A stretch of DNA of 64,000 bases from Paraburkholderia caribensis (GTDB lineage Bacteria; Pseudomonadota; Gammaproteobacteria; Burkholderiales; Burkholderiaceae), in the NCBI RefSeq assembly GCF_002902945.1, contig NZ_CP026101.1:558001-622000 (forward strand). The letters are read 5' to 3'. Positions 33,765 to 43,160 of the stretch are shown one piece after another. Every line of letters starts with the position of its first letter. Position 1 is the stretch's first letter. The position numbers were made by a program, and so were the translations under genes. A model generated the notes under the pieces. That model made no database searches. It saw nothing but the letters and a program-made list of their open reading frames with translations, and was not told the DNA's origin.

Positions 33765-36700
33765 ATGGCAAAGTTTTTTATCGATCGCCCGATCTTTGCG
33801 TGGGTGATCGCCATCATTCTGATGCTGGCGGGTCTGGCGTCGATCTTCACGCTGCCGGTCGCGCAATATCCGACCATCGCGCCGCCGGCCGTGCAGATCA
33901 GCGCGACGTATCCGGGTGCATCGGCGAAGACGGTTGAAAACACCGTCACGCAGGTCATCGAGCAGCAGATGAGCGGCCTCGACCACTTGCTGTACCTGTC
34001 ATCGACTTCGGACGACTCGGGCACGGCCACCATCACGCTGACGTTTGCCGCGGGCACCAACCCCGACATCGCGCAGGTGCAGGTGCAGAACAAGCTGCAG
34101 CTCGCCACGCCTTTGCTGCCGCAAGCGGTGCAGCAGCTCGGCACGAAGGTGACGAAGTCGAGCAGCAGCTTCCTGCTGGTGATGGCGTTCGTCTCGACCG
34201 ACGGCAGCATGAACAAGTACGACCTCGCGAACTACGTCGCGTCGAACGTACAGGACCCCGTCAGCCGTATCGACGGCGTGGGCACGGTCACGCTGTTCGG
34301 CACGCAGTACGCGATGCGGATCTGGCTCGACGCCAACAAGCTGACCAACTTCGGCCTCACGCCGGTGGATGTTCAAACCGCGCTGCAGGCACAGAACGTC
34401 CAGGTGGCGGGCGGCTCGCTCGGCGGCACGCCGTCGGTGCCGGGCCAGCTGCTGCAGGCGACGATCAGCGAGGCGACGCTGCTGACCACGCCCGAGCAGT
34501 TCGGCAACATTCTGCTGAAGGTCAACCAGGACGGCTCGCAGGTGCGTCTCAAGGACGTTTCGCACATCGAGCTGGGCGGCGAAAACTACAACTTCGACAC
34601 CAAGTACAACGGTCAGCCGACGGCGGGCTTCGGTATCCAGCTGGCGACGGGCGCAAATGCGCTGGCGACGGCGAAGGCCGTGCGCGACAAGATCGACCAG
34701 TTGTCGAAATACTTCCCGCACGGTCTCGTCGTGAAGTATCCCTATGACACGACGCCGTTCGTGCGACTGTCGATCGAAGAAGTGGTCAAGACGCTGCTCG
34801 AAGGTATCGTGCTGGTGTTCCTGGTCATGTACCTGTTCCTGCAGAACCTGCGCGCGACGCTGATCCCGACGATCGCGGTGCCGGTGGTGCTGTTGGGCAC
34901 GTTCGCGATCATGAGCGCCGTCGGCTTCTCGATCAACGTGCTGTCGATGTTCGGTCTCGTGCTCGCGATTGGCCTGCTGGTGGACGACGCGATCGTGGTC
35001 GTGGAAAACGTCGAGCGGGTGATGTCCGAGGAGGGGCTGTCGCCACGCGAGGCAACCCGCAAGGCGATGGACCAGATCACGGGCGCGCTGATCGGCGTGG
35101 CGCTGGTGCTGTCTGCCGTGTTCGTGCCCGTCGCGTTCTCGGGCGGCTCGGTCGGCGCGATTTACCGTCAGTTCTCGCTGACCATCGTCGCGGCGATGGT
35201 GCTGTCCGTGCTGGTCGCGTTGATTCTGACGCCGGCGCTGTGCGCGACGATTCTCAAGCCGATTCCGCAGGGCCATCACGAAGAGAAGAAGGGCTTCTTC
35301 GGCTGGTTCAACCGCAACTTCGACAAGAGCCGCGACAAGTACCACTCGGGCGTGCACCACGTGATCAAGCGCTCGGGCCGCTGGCTCATCATCTATCTGG
35401 TGGTGATCGTCGCGGTGGGTCTGCTGTTCGTGCGTCTGCCGAAGTCGTTCCTGCCGGATGAAGACCAGGGCACGATGTTCGTGCTGGTGCAGACGCCGTC
35501 GGGCTCGACGCAGGAAACCACGGCGCGCGCGCTGAAGGACGTGTCCGACTATCTGCTGAACGATGAAAAGAGCATCGTCGAATCGACCTTCACCGTGAAC
35601 GGCTTCAGCTTCGCCGGCCGCGGCCAGAATGCGGGTCTCGTGTTCGTGCGGATGAAGGACTACGCGGAACGCCAGCATGCGAACCAGAAGGTGCAGGCGC
35701 TGGTGGGCCGGATGTTCATGCACTTCGTCGGCTACAAGAACGCGACTGTGTTCCCGGTCAATCCGCCGTCGATTCCCGAACTGGGTACGGCGTCGGGCTT
35801 CGACTTCGAACTGCAGGACCGCGCAGGTCTCGGTCACGACAAGCTGATGGCGGCGCGCAATCAGCTGCTCGGCATGGCCGGCAAGGACCCGATGCTCGCG
35901 CAGGTGCGTCCGAACGGGCTGAACGACACGCCGCAGTTCAAGGTCTCGATCGATCACGAGAAGGCGGCGTCGCAGGGCGTGAGCCTGTCGGCCATCGACC
36001 AGACGTTCTCGATTGCGTGGGCGTCGCAGTACGTGAACAACTTCCTCGATACGGATAGCCGGATCAAGAAGGTGTACGTGCAGGCCGACCCGCGTTTCCG
36101 CATGACGCCGGAAAACCTGAACGACTGGTACGTGCGCAACTCGGCGGGCACGATGGTGCCGTTCTCGTCGTTCGCAAGCGGCCAGTGGACCTACGGTTCG
36201 CCGAAGCTCGAGCGCTATAACGGTATCTCGGCCGTCGAAATCCAGGGGCAGGCGTCGCCGGGCAAATCAACAGGTCAGGCGATGACGGCGATGGAAGCGC
36301 TCGCGGCGAAGCTGCCGGCGGGTATCGGCTACGAATGGACGGGCCTGTCGTTCCAGGAACGGCAGTCCGGTTCGCAGGCGCCGATCCTCTACGGCATCTC
36401 GATCCTCGTCGTGTTCCTGTGTCTGGCCGCGCTGTATGAAAGCTGGTCGATTCCGTTCTCGGTGATCATGGTGGTGCCGCTCGGCGTGCTGGGCGCGCTG
36501 CTCGCCGCGACGCTGCGCGGGCTGGAAAACGACGTGTTCTTCCAGGTCGGTCTGCTGACCACCGTGGGTCTGTCCGCGAAGAACGCGATTCTGATCGTCG
36601 AGTTCGCGCGCGAGTTGCAGCAGGGCGAAGGCATGGGGCCGGTGGAAGCGGCGCTGGAAGCGGCGCGTCTGCGGCTGCGCCCGATCCTGATGACGTCGCT

Positions 36701-36959
36701 GGCGTTCATTCTCGGCGTGCTGCCGCTCGCGATCAGCAACGGCGCGGGCTCGGCAAGCCAGCACGCGATCGGTACGGGCGTGATCGGCGGTATGCTGACG
36801 GCGACCTTCCTCGCAATTTTCATGATCCCGATGTTCTTCGTCGTCATTCGCGCGAAGTTCACCGGCGACAAGGAAGACCCGGACGAAGCGATGAAGCACT
36901 ACAACGAGCACCATCCGCATGACCCGCAGGGTGGCAGCGGCCCGGGCAACGCCAGCTAA
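33765..36959 (+). CDS. RND multidrug efflux transporter, HAE1 family (BpeB/AcrB-like)
   Basis: 1064 aa, normal for HAE1 pumps. It starts MAKFFIDRPIFAWVIAIILMLAG, has two homologous halves with six membrane helices each, and the proton-relay Asp pair in GLLVDDAIVVVENVERVM within TM4. Porter-domain loops such as GGTPSVPGQ, ELGTASGFDFELQDRAGLGHDKL and GLSFQERQSGSQAPILYGIS are typical. The C-terminus is His/Pro/Gly-rich (KHYNEHHPHDPQGG). It exports hydrophobic compounds in exchange for protons. It is separated from the adaptor by 20 bp. Confidence 0.96.
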   Translation: MAKFFIDRPIFAWVIAIILMLAGLASIFTLPVAQYPTIAPPAVQISATYPGASAKTVENTVTQVIEQQMSGLDHLLYLSSTSDDSGTATITLTFAAGTNPDIAQVQVQNKLQLATPLLPQAVQQLGTKVTKSSSSFLLVMAFVSTDGSMNKYDLANYVASNVQDPVSRIDGVGTVTLFGTQYAMRIWLDANKLTNFGLTPVDVQTALQAQNVQVAGGSLGGTPSVPGQLLQATISEATLLTTPEQFGNILLKVNQDGSQVRLKDVSHIELGGENYNFDTKYNGQPTAGFGIQLATGANALATAKAVRDKIDQLSKYFPHGLVVKYPYDTTPFVRLSIEEVVKTLLEGIVLVFLVMYLFLQNLRATLIPTIAVPVVLLGTFAIMSAVGFSINVLSMFGLVLAIGLLVDDAIVVVENVERVMSEEGLSPREATRKAMDQITGALIGVALVLSAVFVPVAFSGGSVGAIYRQFSLTIVAAMVLSVLVALILTPALCATILKPIPQGHHEEKKGFFGWFNRNFDKSRDKYHSGVHHVIKRSGRWLIIYLVVIVAVGLLFVRLPKSFLPDEDQGTMFVLVQTPSGSTQETTARALKDVSDYLLNDEKSIVESTFTVNGFSFAGRGQNAGLVFVRMKDYAERQHANQKVQALVGRMFMHFVGYKNATVFPVNPPSIPELGTASGFDFELQDRAGLGHDKLMAARNQLLGMAGKDPMLAQVRPNGLNDTPQFKVSIDHEKAASQGVSLSAIDQTFSIAWASQYVNNFLDTDSRIKKVYVQADPRFRMTPENLNDWYVRNSAGTMVPFSSFASGQWTYGSPKLERYNGISAVEIQGQASPGKSTGQAMTAMEALAAKLPAGIGYEWTGLSFQERQSGSQAPILYGISILVVFLCLAALYESWSIPFSVIMVVPLGVLGALLAATLRGLENDVFFQVGLLTTVGLSAKNAILIVEFARELQQGEGMGPVEAALEAARLRLRPILMTSLAFILGVLPLAISNGAGSASQHAIGTGVIGGMLTATFLAIFMIPMFFVVIRAKFTGDKEDPDEAMKHYNEHHPHDPQGGSGPGNAS

Positions 36960-36969
36960 GGACATTGAG

Positions 36970-38490
36970 ATGCTTAAATATTCTTTGATGGCAGTGGCCG
37001 TCGCGCTCGTCGCAGCGGGCTGCACGATGGAGCCGAAGTACCACCAGCCGGCCGCGCCCGTGTCGGGCGCCTTCCCGAGCGAAGGCGTCTACGCGACGCA
37101 GCCGGTGTCTGGTGCAGGTGCGCGCTCGGCGAGCGGTCAGGCAGCCGTCGACATCGGCTGGCGCGACTTCTTCGTCGATCAGCGCCTGCAGCAGCTGATC
37201 GAGATCGCGCTGAAGAACAATCGCGATCTGCGCGTGTCGGTGCTGAACATCGAGGCTTCGCGCGCGCAGTATCAGATCGCGCGCGCGGCGCTGATGCCGA
37301 CGCTCGACGCGTCCGCGTCACAGTCGAAATCGCGCACGCCGAAAAATCTGTCGTTCCTCAACCAGACGATCTCCAATCAGTATTCGGTCGGTCTGAACGC
37401 TTCGTGGGAAATCGACTTCTTCGGCCGCATCCGCAGCCTGAAGGACCAGGCGTTGGCGCAGTATCTGTCGACGGCGCAGGCGCGCAAGGCGGCGGAGATC
37501 GCGCTGGTTGCATCGGTGGCGGATCAGTATCTGACCGTGCTCGCCTATGACGATCTGCTGAAGGTCACGCAGGACACGCTCAAGAACGCGCAAGAGTCGT
37601 ATCGCATCACGAAGCTGCAGTACGACACGGGTACGGGCTCCGAACTCGATCTGCGTCAGGCTGAGACGGTCGTCGAGCAGGCGAATGCGAATCTGCAGGC
37701 GCAAGCGCGTCTGCGGGCACAGTCTGAGAATGCGCTCGTTCTGCTGGTCGGCGAGCCGTTGCCGCCCGATCTTCCGGGCGGTCTCGCGCTCAACGACCAG
37801 GACTTGCTGACCGACATTCCCGCCGGTCTGCCGTCGGATCTGCTGACGCGCCGTCCCGACATCGCCGAAGCCGAGCAGAACTTGCTCGCGGCGAACGCGA
37901 ATATCGGCGCGGCGCGCGCGGCGTTCTTCCCGCGCGTCTCGCTGACGGGCAGCTTCGGCACGCTGAGCCCGACGCTCGGCGGGCTGTTCAAGCCGGGCTC
38001 GGCGGCGTGGAGTTTCGCGCCGCAGATCACACTTCCGATTTTCGAAGGCGGCGAGAACAAGGCGAATCTCGATCTCGCAACGGTGCAGAAGAACATCCAG
38101 ATCGCGCAGTACGAGAAGGCGATCCAGACGGCCTTTCGCGAAGTGGCCGACGGGCTCGCCGCGCGCGGCACATACGACCAGCAGATCAAGGCGCTCGAGC
38201 GCAATACGTTTGCAGAACAGCGTCGCCTCGATCTGTCGGACCTGCGCTACAGGAACGGCGTGGACAGCTATCTCGCCGTGCTGACCGCGCAGACCGATCT
38301 GTATTCGTCGCAGCAGTCGCTCATCACGGCGCGCATGCAGCGTCTGACGAACCTCGTCGATCTGTACAAGGCGCTGGGCGGCGGATGGATCGAGCGCGCG
38401 GGCGAACAGCCGCGTCCCGCCGACGCACCCGTCGACTATGGCGCAGCGAGCGCGCCGGTTGCTGCTTCGGCAGCGGCGGCTGCTGGCTGA
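36970..38490 (+). CDS. Outer membrane efflux lipoprotein, OprM/NodT family (OprB/TolC-like channel)
   Basis: 506 aa from the ATG at 36970, only 10 bp after the transporter stop. Lipobox VAAGCTM (Cys18). Two OEP repeats give the long periplasmic helices, e.g. RDLRVSVLNIEASRAQYQIARAALMPTLDASAS and NLLAANANIGAARAAFFPRVSLTGSFGTLSP. GTGSELDLRQAETVVEQANANL and TFAEQRRLDLSDLRYRNGVDSYLAVLTAQTDLY complete the family pattern. It forms the outer membrane exit duct for the pump. A strong terminator follows. Confidence 0.94.
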   Translation: MLKYSLMAVAVALVAAGCTMEPKYHQPAAPVSGAFPSEGVYATQPVSGAGARSASGQAAVDIGWRDFFVDQRLQQLIEIALKNNRDLRVSVLNIEASRAQYQIARAALMPTLDASASQSKSRTPKNLSFLNQTISNQYSVGLNASWEIDFFGRIRSLKDQALAQYLSTAQARKAAEIALVASVADQYLTVLAYDDLLKVTQDTLKNAQESYRITKLQYDTGTGSELDLRQAETVVEQANANLQAQARLRAQSENALVLLVGEPLPPDLPGGLALNDQDLLTDIPAGLPSDLLTRRPDIAEAEQNLLAANANIGAARAAFFPRVSLTGSFGTLSPTLGGLFKPGSAAWSFAPQITLPIFEGGENKANLDLATVQKNIQIAQYEKAIQTAFREVADGLAARGTYDQQIKALERNTFAEQRRLDLSDLRYRNGVDSYLAVLTAQTDLYSSQQSLITARMQRLTNLVDLYKALGGGWIERAGEQPRPADAPVDYGAASAPVAASAAAAAG

Positions 38491-38531
38491 ACGCCCCGAT
38501 TCGAACGACCATCGCTATTCCTTCCTGCAGT

Positions 38532-38567
38532 AAAAAAACGCCACGGCATGCCGTGGCGTTTTTTTTT
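38532..38567. terminator. Strong terminator of the efflux operon
   Basis: A run of seven A, stem ACGCCACGGCA/TGCCGTGGCGT, then nine T: a perfect palindrome 40 bp after the channel gene stop. It is symmetrical and can work both ways. Confidence 0.93.
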
Positions 38568-38686
38568 GAGCCCGTCTTCCTACAAGCCTTGTCCAGATGG
38601 CCAGTTTAGTTATCCAGATCGTTTTAGAGCATGGTTAGCCGTTAGCATCACGTACGGATCTGGCAAGGTTGATGATCCGTAACGTG

Positions 38687-38723
38687 GTTGTCAATTGACA
38701 ACTTATTGAGGGCGCTTTACACT
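38687..38723 (+). promoter_or_regulatory. Promoter with overlapping operator of the HicA-like/HTH pair
   Basis: GTTGTCAATTGACAAC (38687-38702) is a perfect 16-bp palindrome. Its right half holds a perfect -35 TTGACA (38695-38700), 17 bp from a -10-like TACACT (38718-38723). A repressor at the palindrome would cover the -35. The -10 is only 10 bp before the first ATG, so the transcript may have almost no leader. Confidence 0.7.
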
Positions 38724-38733
38724 GGAGTTACTG

Positions 38734-39111
38734 ATGAGTCGTCGAAGTCATTCGAAGAAGGAAATCGAGTCGGCGCTCGGCCATGCGCAAGCGAACGGCT
38801 GGCGCGTCGTGCCTGGTTCAGGTACCGGGCACGCGTGGGGGCGCATGTATTGCCCATACAACGACACCGATTGCAGATGCGGCGAGTTCTGCATTGCCAG
38901 TATCTGGTGCACACCGCGCAATGCAACCGGTCACGCAAGAACGTTACGTCGCATCGTCGAGAACTGTGCGCCGCATCGTCAGAAGGTCATCTCTTTGCGG
39001 GTGATCGCCGAATCAAACCGGCGCGCTCGCGAGCAGGATCAGCACGGGCAGCAACAGGAGCAGCAACCAGAGAAGGAAAAGGAGCAAACATGGAATACAC
39101 CTTCACGCTGA
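38734..39111 (+). CDS. HicA-like candidate toxin, first gene of a two-gene unit
   Basis: 125 aa beginning MSRRSHSKKEIESALGHAQANGWRVVPGSGTGHAWGRMYCP. An N-terminal helix with basic residues followed by GWRV...G-G-H (His33) resembles the small dsRBD-like fold of HicA mRNA interferases. A four-Cys patch (CPYNDTDCRCGEFC) is unusual for HicA and might bind metal. The C-terminal ~35 residues are Gln/Glu/Lys-rich and overlap the next gene by 22 bp. No toxin activity can be shown from sequence; assignment rests on size, fold pattern, pairing and its own promoter. Confidence 0.65.
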   Translation: MSRRSHSKKEIESALGHAQANGWRVVPGSGTGHAWGRMYCPYNDTDCRCGEFCIASIWCTPRNATGHARTLRRIVENCAPHRQKVISLRVIAESNRRAREQDQHGQQQEQQPEKEKEQTWNTPSR

Positions 39112-39614
39112 AGTACCGTCTGAGCGCAGAAGACTGCGATTTCGACGAGATCGTCGAGCGTCTCGCGGCCGAGGGCTGCGACGATGCCACCGTGGGTGTC
39201 GGTCAACCGGGGCGGCTTGCACTTGCGTTCGCACGCGAGGCGAAGAGCGCGACGCATGCACTCGTGAGTGCGTTGAAGGACGTACTTCGCGCAGTGCCCA
39301 CGGCGCAGCTGGTCGAGGCCGCGCCGGACTTCGTCGGGCTGACGGATGTCGCGGAAGTGGCGGGCGTGTCGCGCCAGAACATGCGCAAGCTGATGCAATC
39401 GCATGCCACGGAATTCCCCGCGCCTGTCCACGAGGGCAGCACGTCCGTGTGGCATCTGTCGGACGTGCTCGAATGGATGCACGATCGTGGCGATTACGAT
39501 ATCGCGCCGGAGGTCTTCGAAGTCGCGAGATCGGCGAAACAGCTCAATCTGATGAAGGAGGCTCGCAACCTGGAGCCGAAGGTGACGCGACACTTCAACA
39601 ACCTGGTCGCCTGA
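39090..39614 (+). CDS. HTH DNA-binding protein, candidate antitoxin partner
   Basis: 174 aa from the ATG at 39090 (GGAG 5 bp upstream). The N-terminal ~75 residues (MEYTFTLKYRLSAEDCDFDEIVERLAAEGCDDATVGVG) form an alpha/beta domain with acidic residues. The central part LTDVAEVAGVSRQNMRKLM (about 90-108) is an AlpA/MerR-like helix-turn-helix, followed by HEGSTSVWHLSDVLEWMHDRG, a winged-type strand-turn. This would suit a repressor of the 38687 palindrome. Translation is coupled to the gene upstream by a 22-bp overlap. Confidence 0.7.
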   Translation: MEYTFTLKYRLSAEDCDFDEIVERLAAEGCDDATVGVGQPGRLALAFAREAKSATHALVSALKDVLRAVPTAQLVEAAPDFVGLTDVAEVAGVSRQNMRKLMQSHATEFPAPVHEGSTSVWHLSDVLEWMHDRGDYDIAPEVFEVARSAKQLNLMKEARNLEPKVTRHFNNLVA

Positions 39615-39700
39615 TGGTCTTGCGGGGGAGTGCGGCGGGGTGACGGCGTGCGCACGACTCGAGGTCATGCGCACGCGGTAGGGATTGCTATGGCTTTCGG

Positions 39701-41116
39701 CTAGTGCATGTCGGCGGCACGCAGCATTTCGTCGCCGGGAATGGCGTCGTCTTTGCCGCCACGCCCGTCGAAGTCGTGGCCGGCACGGCGAATATCGCGA
39801 GTCGCGGCGCGTTCGCCCTTCACGCCGTTGAAAATCAGGTTCAGCACGACGGCCGAAACCGACGCCAGCAGAATGCCGCTATGCAAAAGCGGCGACAGCG
39901 CGGGAGGCAGTTTCGCGAAGAAGTGCGGCGAGACGACAGGCACGAGACCCAGGCCAATGCTGACCGCGACGATAAAGAGGTTGTGATGGTTCTTCACGAA
40001 GTCGACTTTCGAGAGCACCTTGATCCCGTTCGCCGCCACCATCCCGAACATCACAATGCCTGCGCCGCCCAGCACGAACGACGGCACCGACGCGACCACC
40101 TGGGCCATCTTCGGGAACAGGCCGAGCAGCACGAGAATCACGCCGCCCATCGCGCAGACAAAACGGCTCTTGACGCCCGTCACGCCGATCAGGCCGACGT
40201 TCTGCGAGAACGACGTGTGCGGGAACGAGTTGAAGACGCCGCCAATCAGCGTGCCGAGACCGTCCACGCGCAGGCCGCGCACGAGCGTCTTCTGATTGAC
40301 GGGCCGCTCCACCATGTCGCCGACCGCGAGGAACATCCCCGTCGACTCGATGAACGTGACGAACATCACGGTAACCATGGTCGCGATCGAAAGCGGATCG
40401 AAGTGCGGCAAGCCGAAGTGAAACGGCATCACGAAGCCGACCCACGGCGCGCTCGTCACGCCTTCCATGTTCACGCGGCCCAGCAGCGCGGCAATCACGA
40501 AGCCGGCCACGATACCGAGCAGCACCGAGATGTTGGAGACGAAGCCCTTGCCGAACTTGTTGATGAGCAGAATCAGCATGAGCACGACGAACGACAGCCC
40601 GAGGTAGACGGGATTGCCGTAGTCAGGGTTGCCGACGCCGCCCGCCGCCCAGTTAATACCCACTTCCATCAGCGAAAGCCCGATTACCGAGATCACCACG
40701 CCGACCACGACGGGCGGGAAGAAGCGCAGCATTTTGCCGATCATCGGCGCGGCGATGATGCCTATCACACCCGCCGCGATGGTCGATCCGAAAATGTCCA
40801 GTATGCCAAGGCTGGGGTTCGTGCCGATCGCGATCATCGGGCCGACGGCGGCGAACGTGCAACCCATGATGACTGGCAGGCGGATGCCGAAAATCCACAG
40901 ACCGAGTGTCTGGATGAGTGTGGCGATACCGCAGGAAAAGAGGTCGGCGCTGATGAGAAAGGCGATTTGCTCTTTCGGCAGTTTGAGCGCGCTGCCGATG
41001 ATAAGTGGCACGGCGACGGCCCCTGCGTACATCACCAGTACGTGCTGAATGCCGAGCGTCAGCAACTGGCCGAAGGGCAGTCGCTCGTCGCACGGATGAA
41101 CCGTGTTCGAGTGCAT
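39701..41116 (-). CDS. NCS2-family purine (xanthine/urate) permease
   Basis: 471 aa from the ATG at 41116 (MHSNTVHPCDERLPFGQLLTLGIQHVLVMYAGAVAVPLI). The open frame extends to 41371, but those residues are not family-like. About 12-14 membrane segments are visible, with QHVLVMYAGAVAVPLIIG, the TM3 region CTFAAVGPMIAIG, FIESTGMFLAVGDM (conserved Glu) and NSFPHTSFSQNVGLI, the last two being the NCS2/NAT signature of the substrate site. It imports xanthine, urate or uracil with protons; the pattern favours xanthine/urate. It is convergent with the HTH gene. Confidence 0.9.
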   Translation of the reverse strand: MHSNTVHPCDERLPFGQLLTLGIQHVLVMYAGAVAVPLIIGSALKLPKEQIAFLISADLFSCGIATLIQTLGLWIFGIRLPVIMGCTFAAVGPMIAIGTNPSLGILDIFGSTIAAGVIGIIAAPMIGKMLRFFPPVVVGVVISVIGLSLMEVGINWAAGGVGNPDYGNPVYLGLSFVVLMLILLINKFGKGFVSNISVLLGIVAGFVIAALLGRVNMEGVTSAPWVGFVMPFHFGLPHFDPLSIATMVTVMFVTFIESTGMFLAVGDMVERPVNQKTLVRGLRVDGLGTLIGGVFNSFPHTSFSQNVGLIGVTGVKSRFVCAMGGVILVLLGLFPKMAQVVASVPSFVLGGAGIVMFGMVAANGIKVLSKVDFVKNHHNLFIVAVSIGLGLVPVVSPHFFAKLPPALSPLLHSGILLASVSAVVLNLIFNGVKGERAATRDIRRAGHDFDGRGGKDDAIPGDEMLRAADMH

Positions 41117-41524
41117 CTTGTCTCTCTCCACATCTGGTTTTGGGATGACTCCAAGGTATGCGGGACGAAAAAGCGCGACAAGACCACTGCTTCCTATTTC
41201 AACCTTTGCCGGGGCGATATGCGTGGACCAGATTTGGAACGGCTCCGTTATGCGAGCTTGGAGAAATTTGCCGGAAGCCCTTATGCCGTGGTGGCTTGCG
41301 GGAATTTCATCAATACGGCGCGCCGTCGCGACGTACGCGTGCCCATATGATGTGTATTGCGGTTCGCACATAATGCGTTTTCGGGGCGCGCCTGTTTTGG
41401 GGTGGGTTAACCCGCGACGATGGGCCGAGGCATGTGAAAATGATCGTCCGCCGCCCGGTCAGCGTGAAGCAGGCGCCCGCGTGCATAACGTCCACAGCAA
41501 CCACCTATTCAACGCATCGCATTC
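41117..41524. other. Intergenic region between NCS2 permease and FGGY kinase genes
   Basis: 408 bp between divergent starts. No gene, hairpin or repeat of note. GGTTAACC (at 41404-41411, inside GGGTTAACCC) is a short palindrome that might be an operator, but its occurrence by chance is not unlikely. Confidence 0.5.
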
Positions 41525-42949
41525 ATGTCCTTTCTTGGCATCGATCTCGGCACAGGCTCGCTGAAACTCGCGATCGTCGACGACGAAGGCCGCGAGCAAT
41601 GCGCGACGAGCGTCGCCTATGCTATCGATACACCGCACCCCGGCTGGGCGGAAATCGATCCGCAGGTCTGGTGGCGCGCGCTATGCGAAGCGGCATCGCG
41701 TTTTCCCGAAGCACAACGCAGCGCCGTGCGCGCGGTCGGCTTTTCCGGTCAGATGCATGGCGTCGTGCTGAGTGACGCGCAAGGCAAGGCCGTGCGCCCC
41801 GCGATGCTTTGGCCTGACACGCGTGCATTGGCCCTGCTCGATGCATGGCCCGCGCCGCAACCCAACCCGGTCGCGCCCGGCATGGCCGGCCCGCTGCTGA
41901 GATGGGTCGAGCAGCACGAGCCGGAATCGATGCACGCAGCGCGCTGGGCCTTGCAACCGAAAGACTGGCTACGCTTCAGACTAGGTGGCACGATCGCAAC
42001 CGATCCCTCCGATGCCTGCGCGACTGCGCTTGCCGATTCATCCGGCGCGTGGAACAACGCGTTGCTCGAGCGGCTCGGGTTGCCGCGCGACTGGTTCGCG
42101 CCGCTCGCTGCGTCGTATGCCGCGTCCGGCACGCTGTCCGCTGAAGCGGCCAATGCGCTTGGCTTGCGCGCGGGTATCGTGCTTGCCACGGGTGCCGGCG
42201 ACACGCCGTGCGCGGCGTTCGGCAGCGGCCTTGCAAACGACGGCGACGCGCTGCTCACCACGGGCACGGGCGGCCAGATTCTCGTGCTGGCCAACGACGA
42301 ACCCGATGCCGCGCCAGGTCTGCATCGCTATCGGGCCGCGACTGATCACTGGTATCGGATGGCCGCGATGCAAAACGTCGGCGTCGCGCTCGAAGCCGTG
42401 CGCGGCTGGCTGTCGTATGAATGGAATGACGCATATCGCGATGCGTTCGAGTTCGATGCAGCGCCGGGCCTTACGTTCTTGCCGTATCTGACGGGCGAGC
42501 GCACGCCGTGGCTGAACCCGGCCGCGCGCGGCGGATGGCTTGGCCTTGCGCTCGGCACATCGCGCGGCGCGATGATGCGCGCCGCATTCGAAGGCGTCGC
42601 GTTTTCGCTGCGGGCGGGACTCGACGCCATCCGGCAGAGCGGCGCGCGGGTGCCAGCGTTGCGTCTCGCGGGCGGCGGGTCCGTCGATGCGCGCTGGCGG
42701 CAGTTGCTCGCCGACGCGTTGCAAGTCGAACTGCATGCTGTCGATTGTCCGAACGCGGCGGCGCGTGGCGCCGCGATGCTCGGCGGCATCGCGGCGGGTC
42801 ACTGGAACACCGGCGATCTTGCAGCGCTCGCGCCCGCCGCGACGCGCGTCGCCGGGCCGCGTGACGAGCCGGAACTCGCCGCGCGCTATGCGCGCTTTAT
42901 CGATCTGTATGGCCGCGTCGAACCTTGGTTCGCGTCGCCGTCCGCATGA
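41525..42949 (+). CDS. FGGY-family carbohydrate kinase (xylulokinase-like)
   Basis: 474 aa. The N-terminal ATP/sugar block is MSFLGIDLGTGSLKLAIVDDEG; GFSGQMHGVVLSD, MLWPDTRA and the C-terminal RLAGGGSVDARWRQLLADAL with GAAMLGGIAAG complete the FGGY pattern. It is closest in style to xylulokinases, but it lacks neighbours for pentose use, being between a purine permease and formaldehyde detoxification genes. A second, more typical xylulokinase is encoded at 61288. Substrate is therefore left open. Confidence 0.85.
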   Translation: MSFLGIDLGTGSLKLAIVDDEGREQCATSVAYAIDTPHPGWAEIDPQVWWRALCEAASRFPEAQRSAVRAVGFSGQMHGVVLSDAQGKAVRPAMLWPDTRALALLDAWPAPQPNPVAPGMAGPLLRWVEQHEPESMHAARWALQPKDWLRFRLGGTIATDPSDACATALADSSGAWNNALLERLGLPRDWFAPLAASYAASGTLSAEAANALGLRAGIVLATGAGDTPCAAFGSGLANDGDALLTTGTGGQILVLANDEPDAAPGLHRYRAATDHWYRMAAMQNVGVALEAVRGWLSYEWNDAYRDAFEFDAAPGLTFLPYLTGERTPWLNPAARGGWLGLALGTSRGAMMRAAFEGVAFSLRAGLDAIRQSGARVPALRLAGGGSVDARWRQLLADALQVELHAVDCPNAAARGAAMLGGIAAGHWNTGDLAALAPAATRVAGPRDEPELAARYARFIDLYGRVEPWFASPSA

Positions 42950-43160
42950 CGTGCGCTCGCCATGCGCCGTCGCATGAGGACAATCGCGCGGCGCGGCGTG
43001 CCATTCACGCGCCTTGTATTTGCGCGATCATGTCCACAGCGCGGCGCGCGAACATGGGCGACAATCCGGGCCGCCGCGTTTCACGGCAGCGGTGGACAGA
43101 TTCAAGGCTCGGCTTCAGGAAACGGGTTGAGGGGTTTAAGGAACTACAGGAGCATTCACG

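Noticed and set aside
33999..35957. 652-residue minus-strand open frame opposite the RND transporter
   Set aside because: It is His/Arg-rich, has no domain pattern, and lies fully over a gene with clear family motifs. It is a codon-bias shadow.
39940..41350. Plus-strand 548-residue open frame opposite the NCS2 permease
   Set aside because: Arg/His/Asp-rich shadow; the minus strand encodes a clear multi-span permease.
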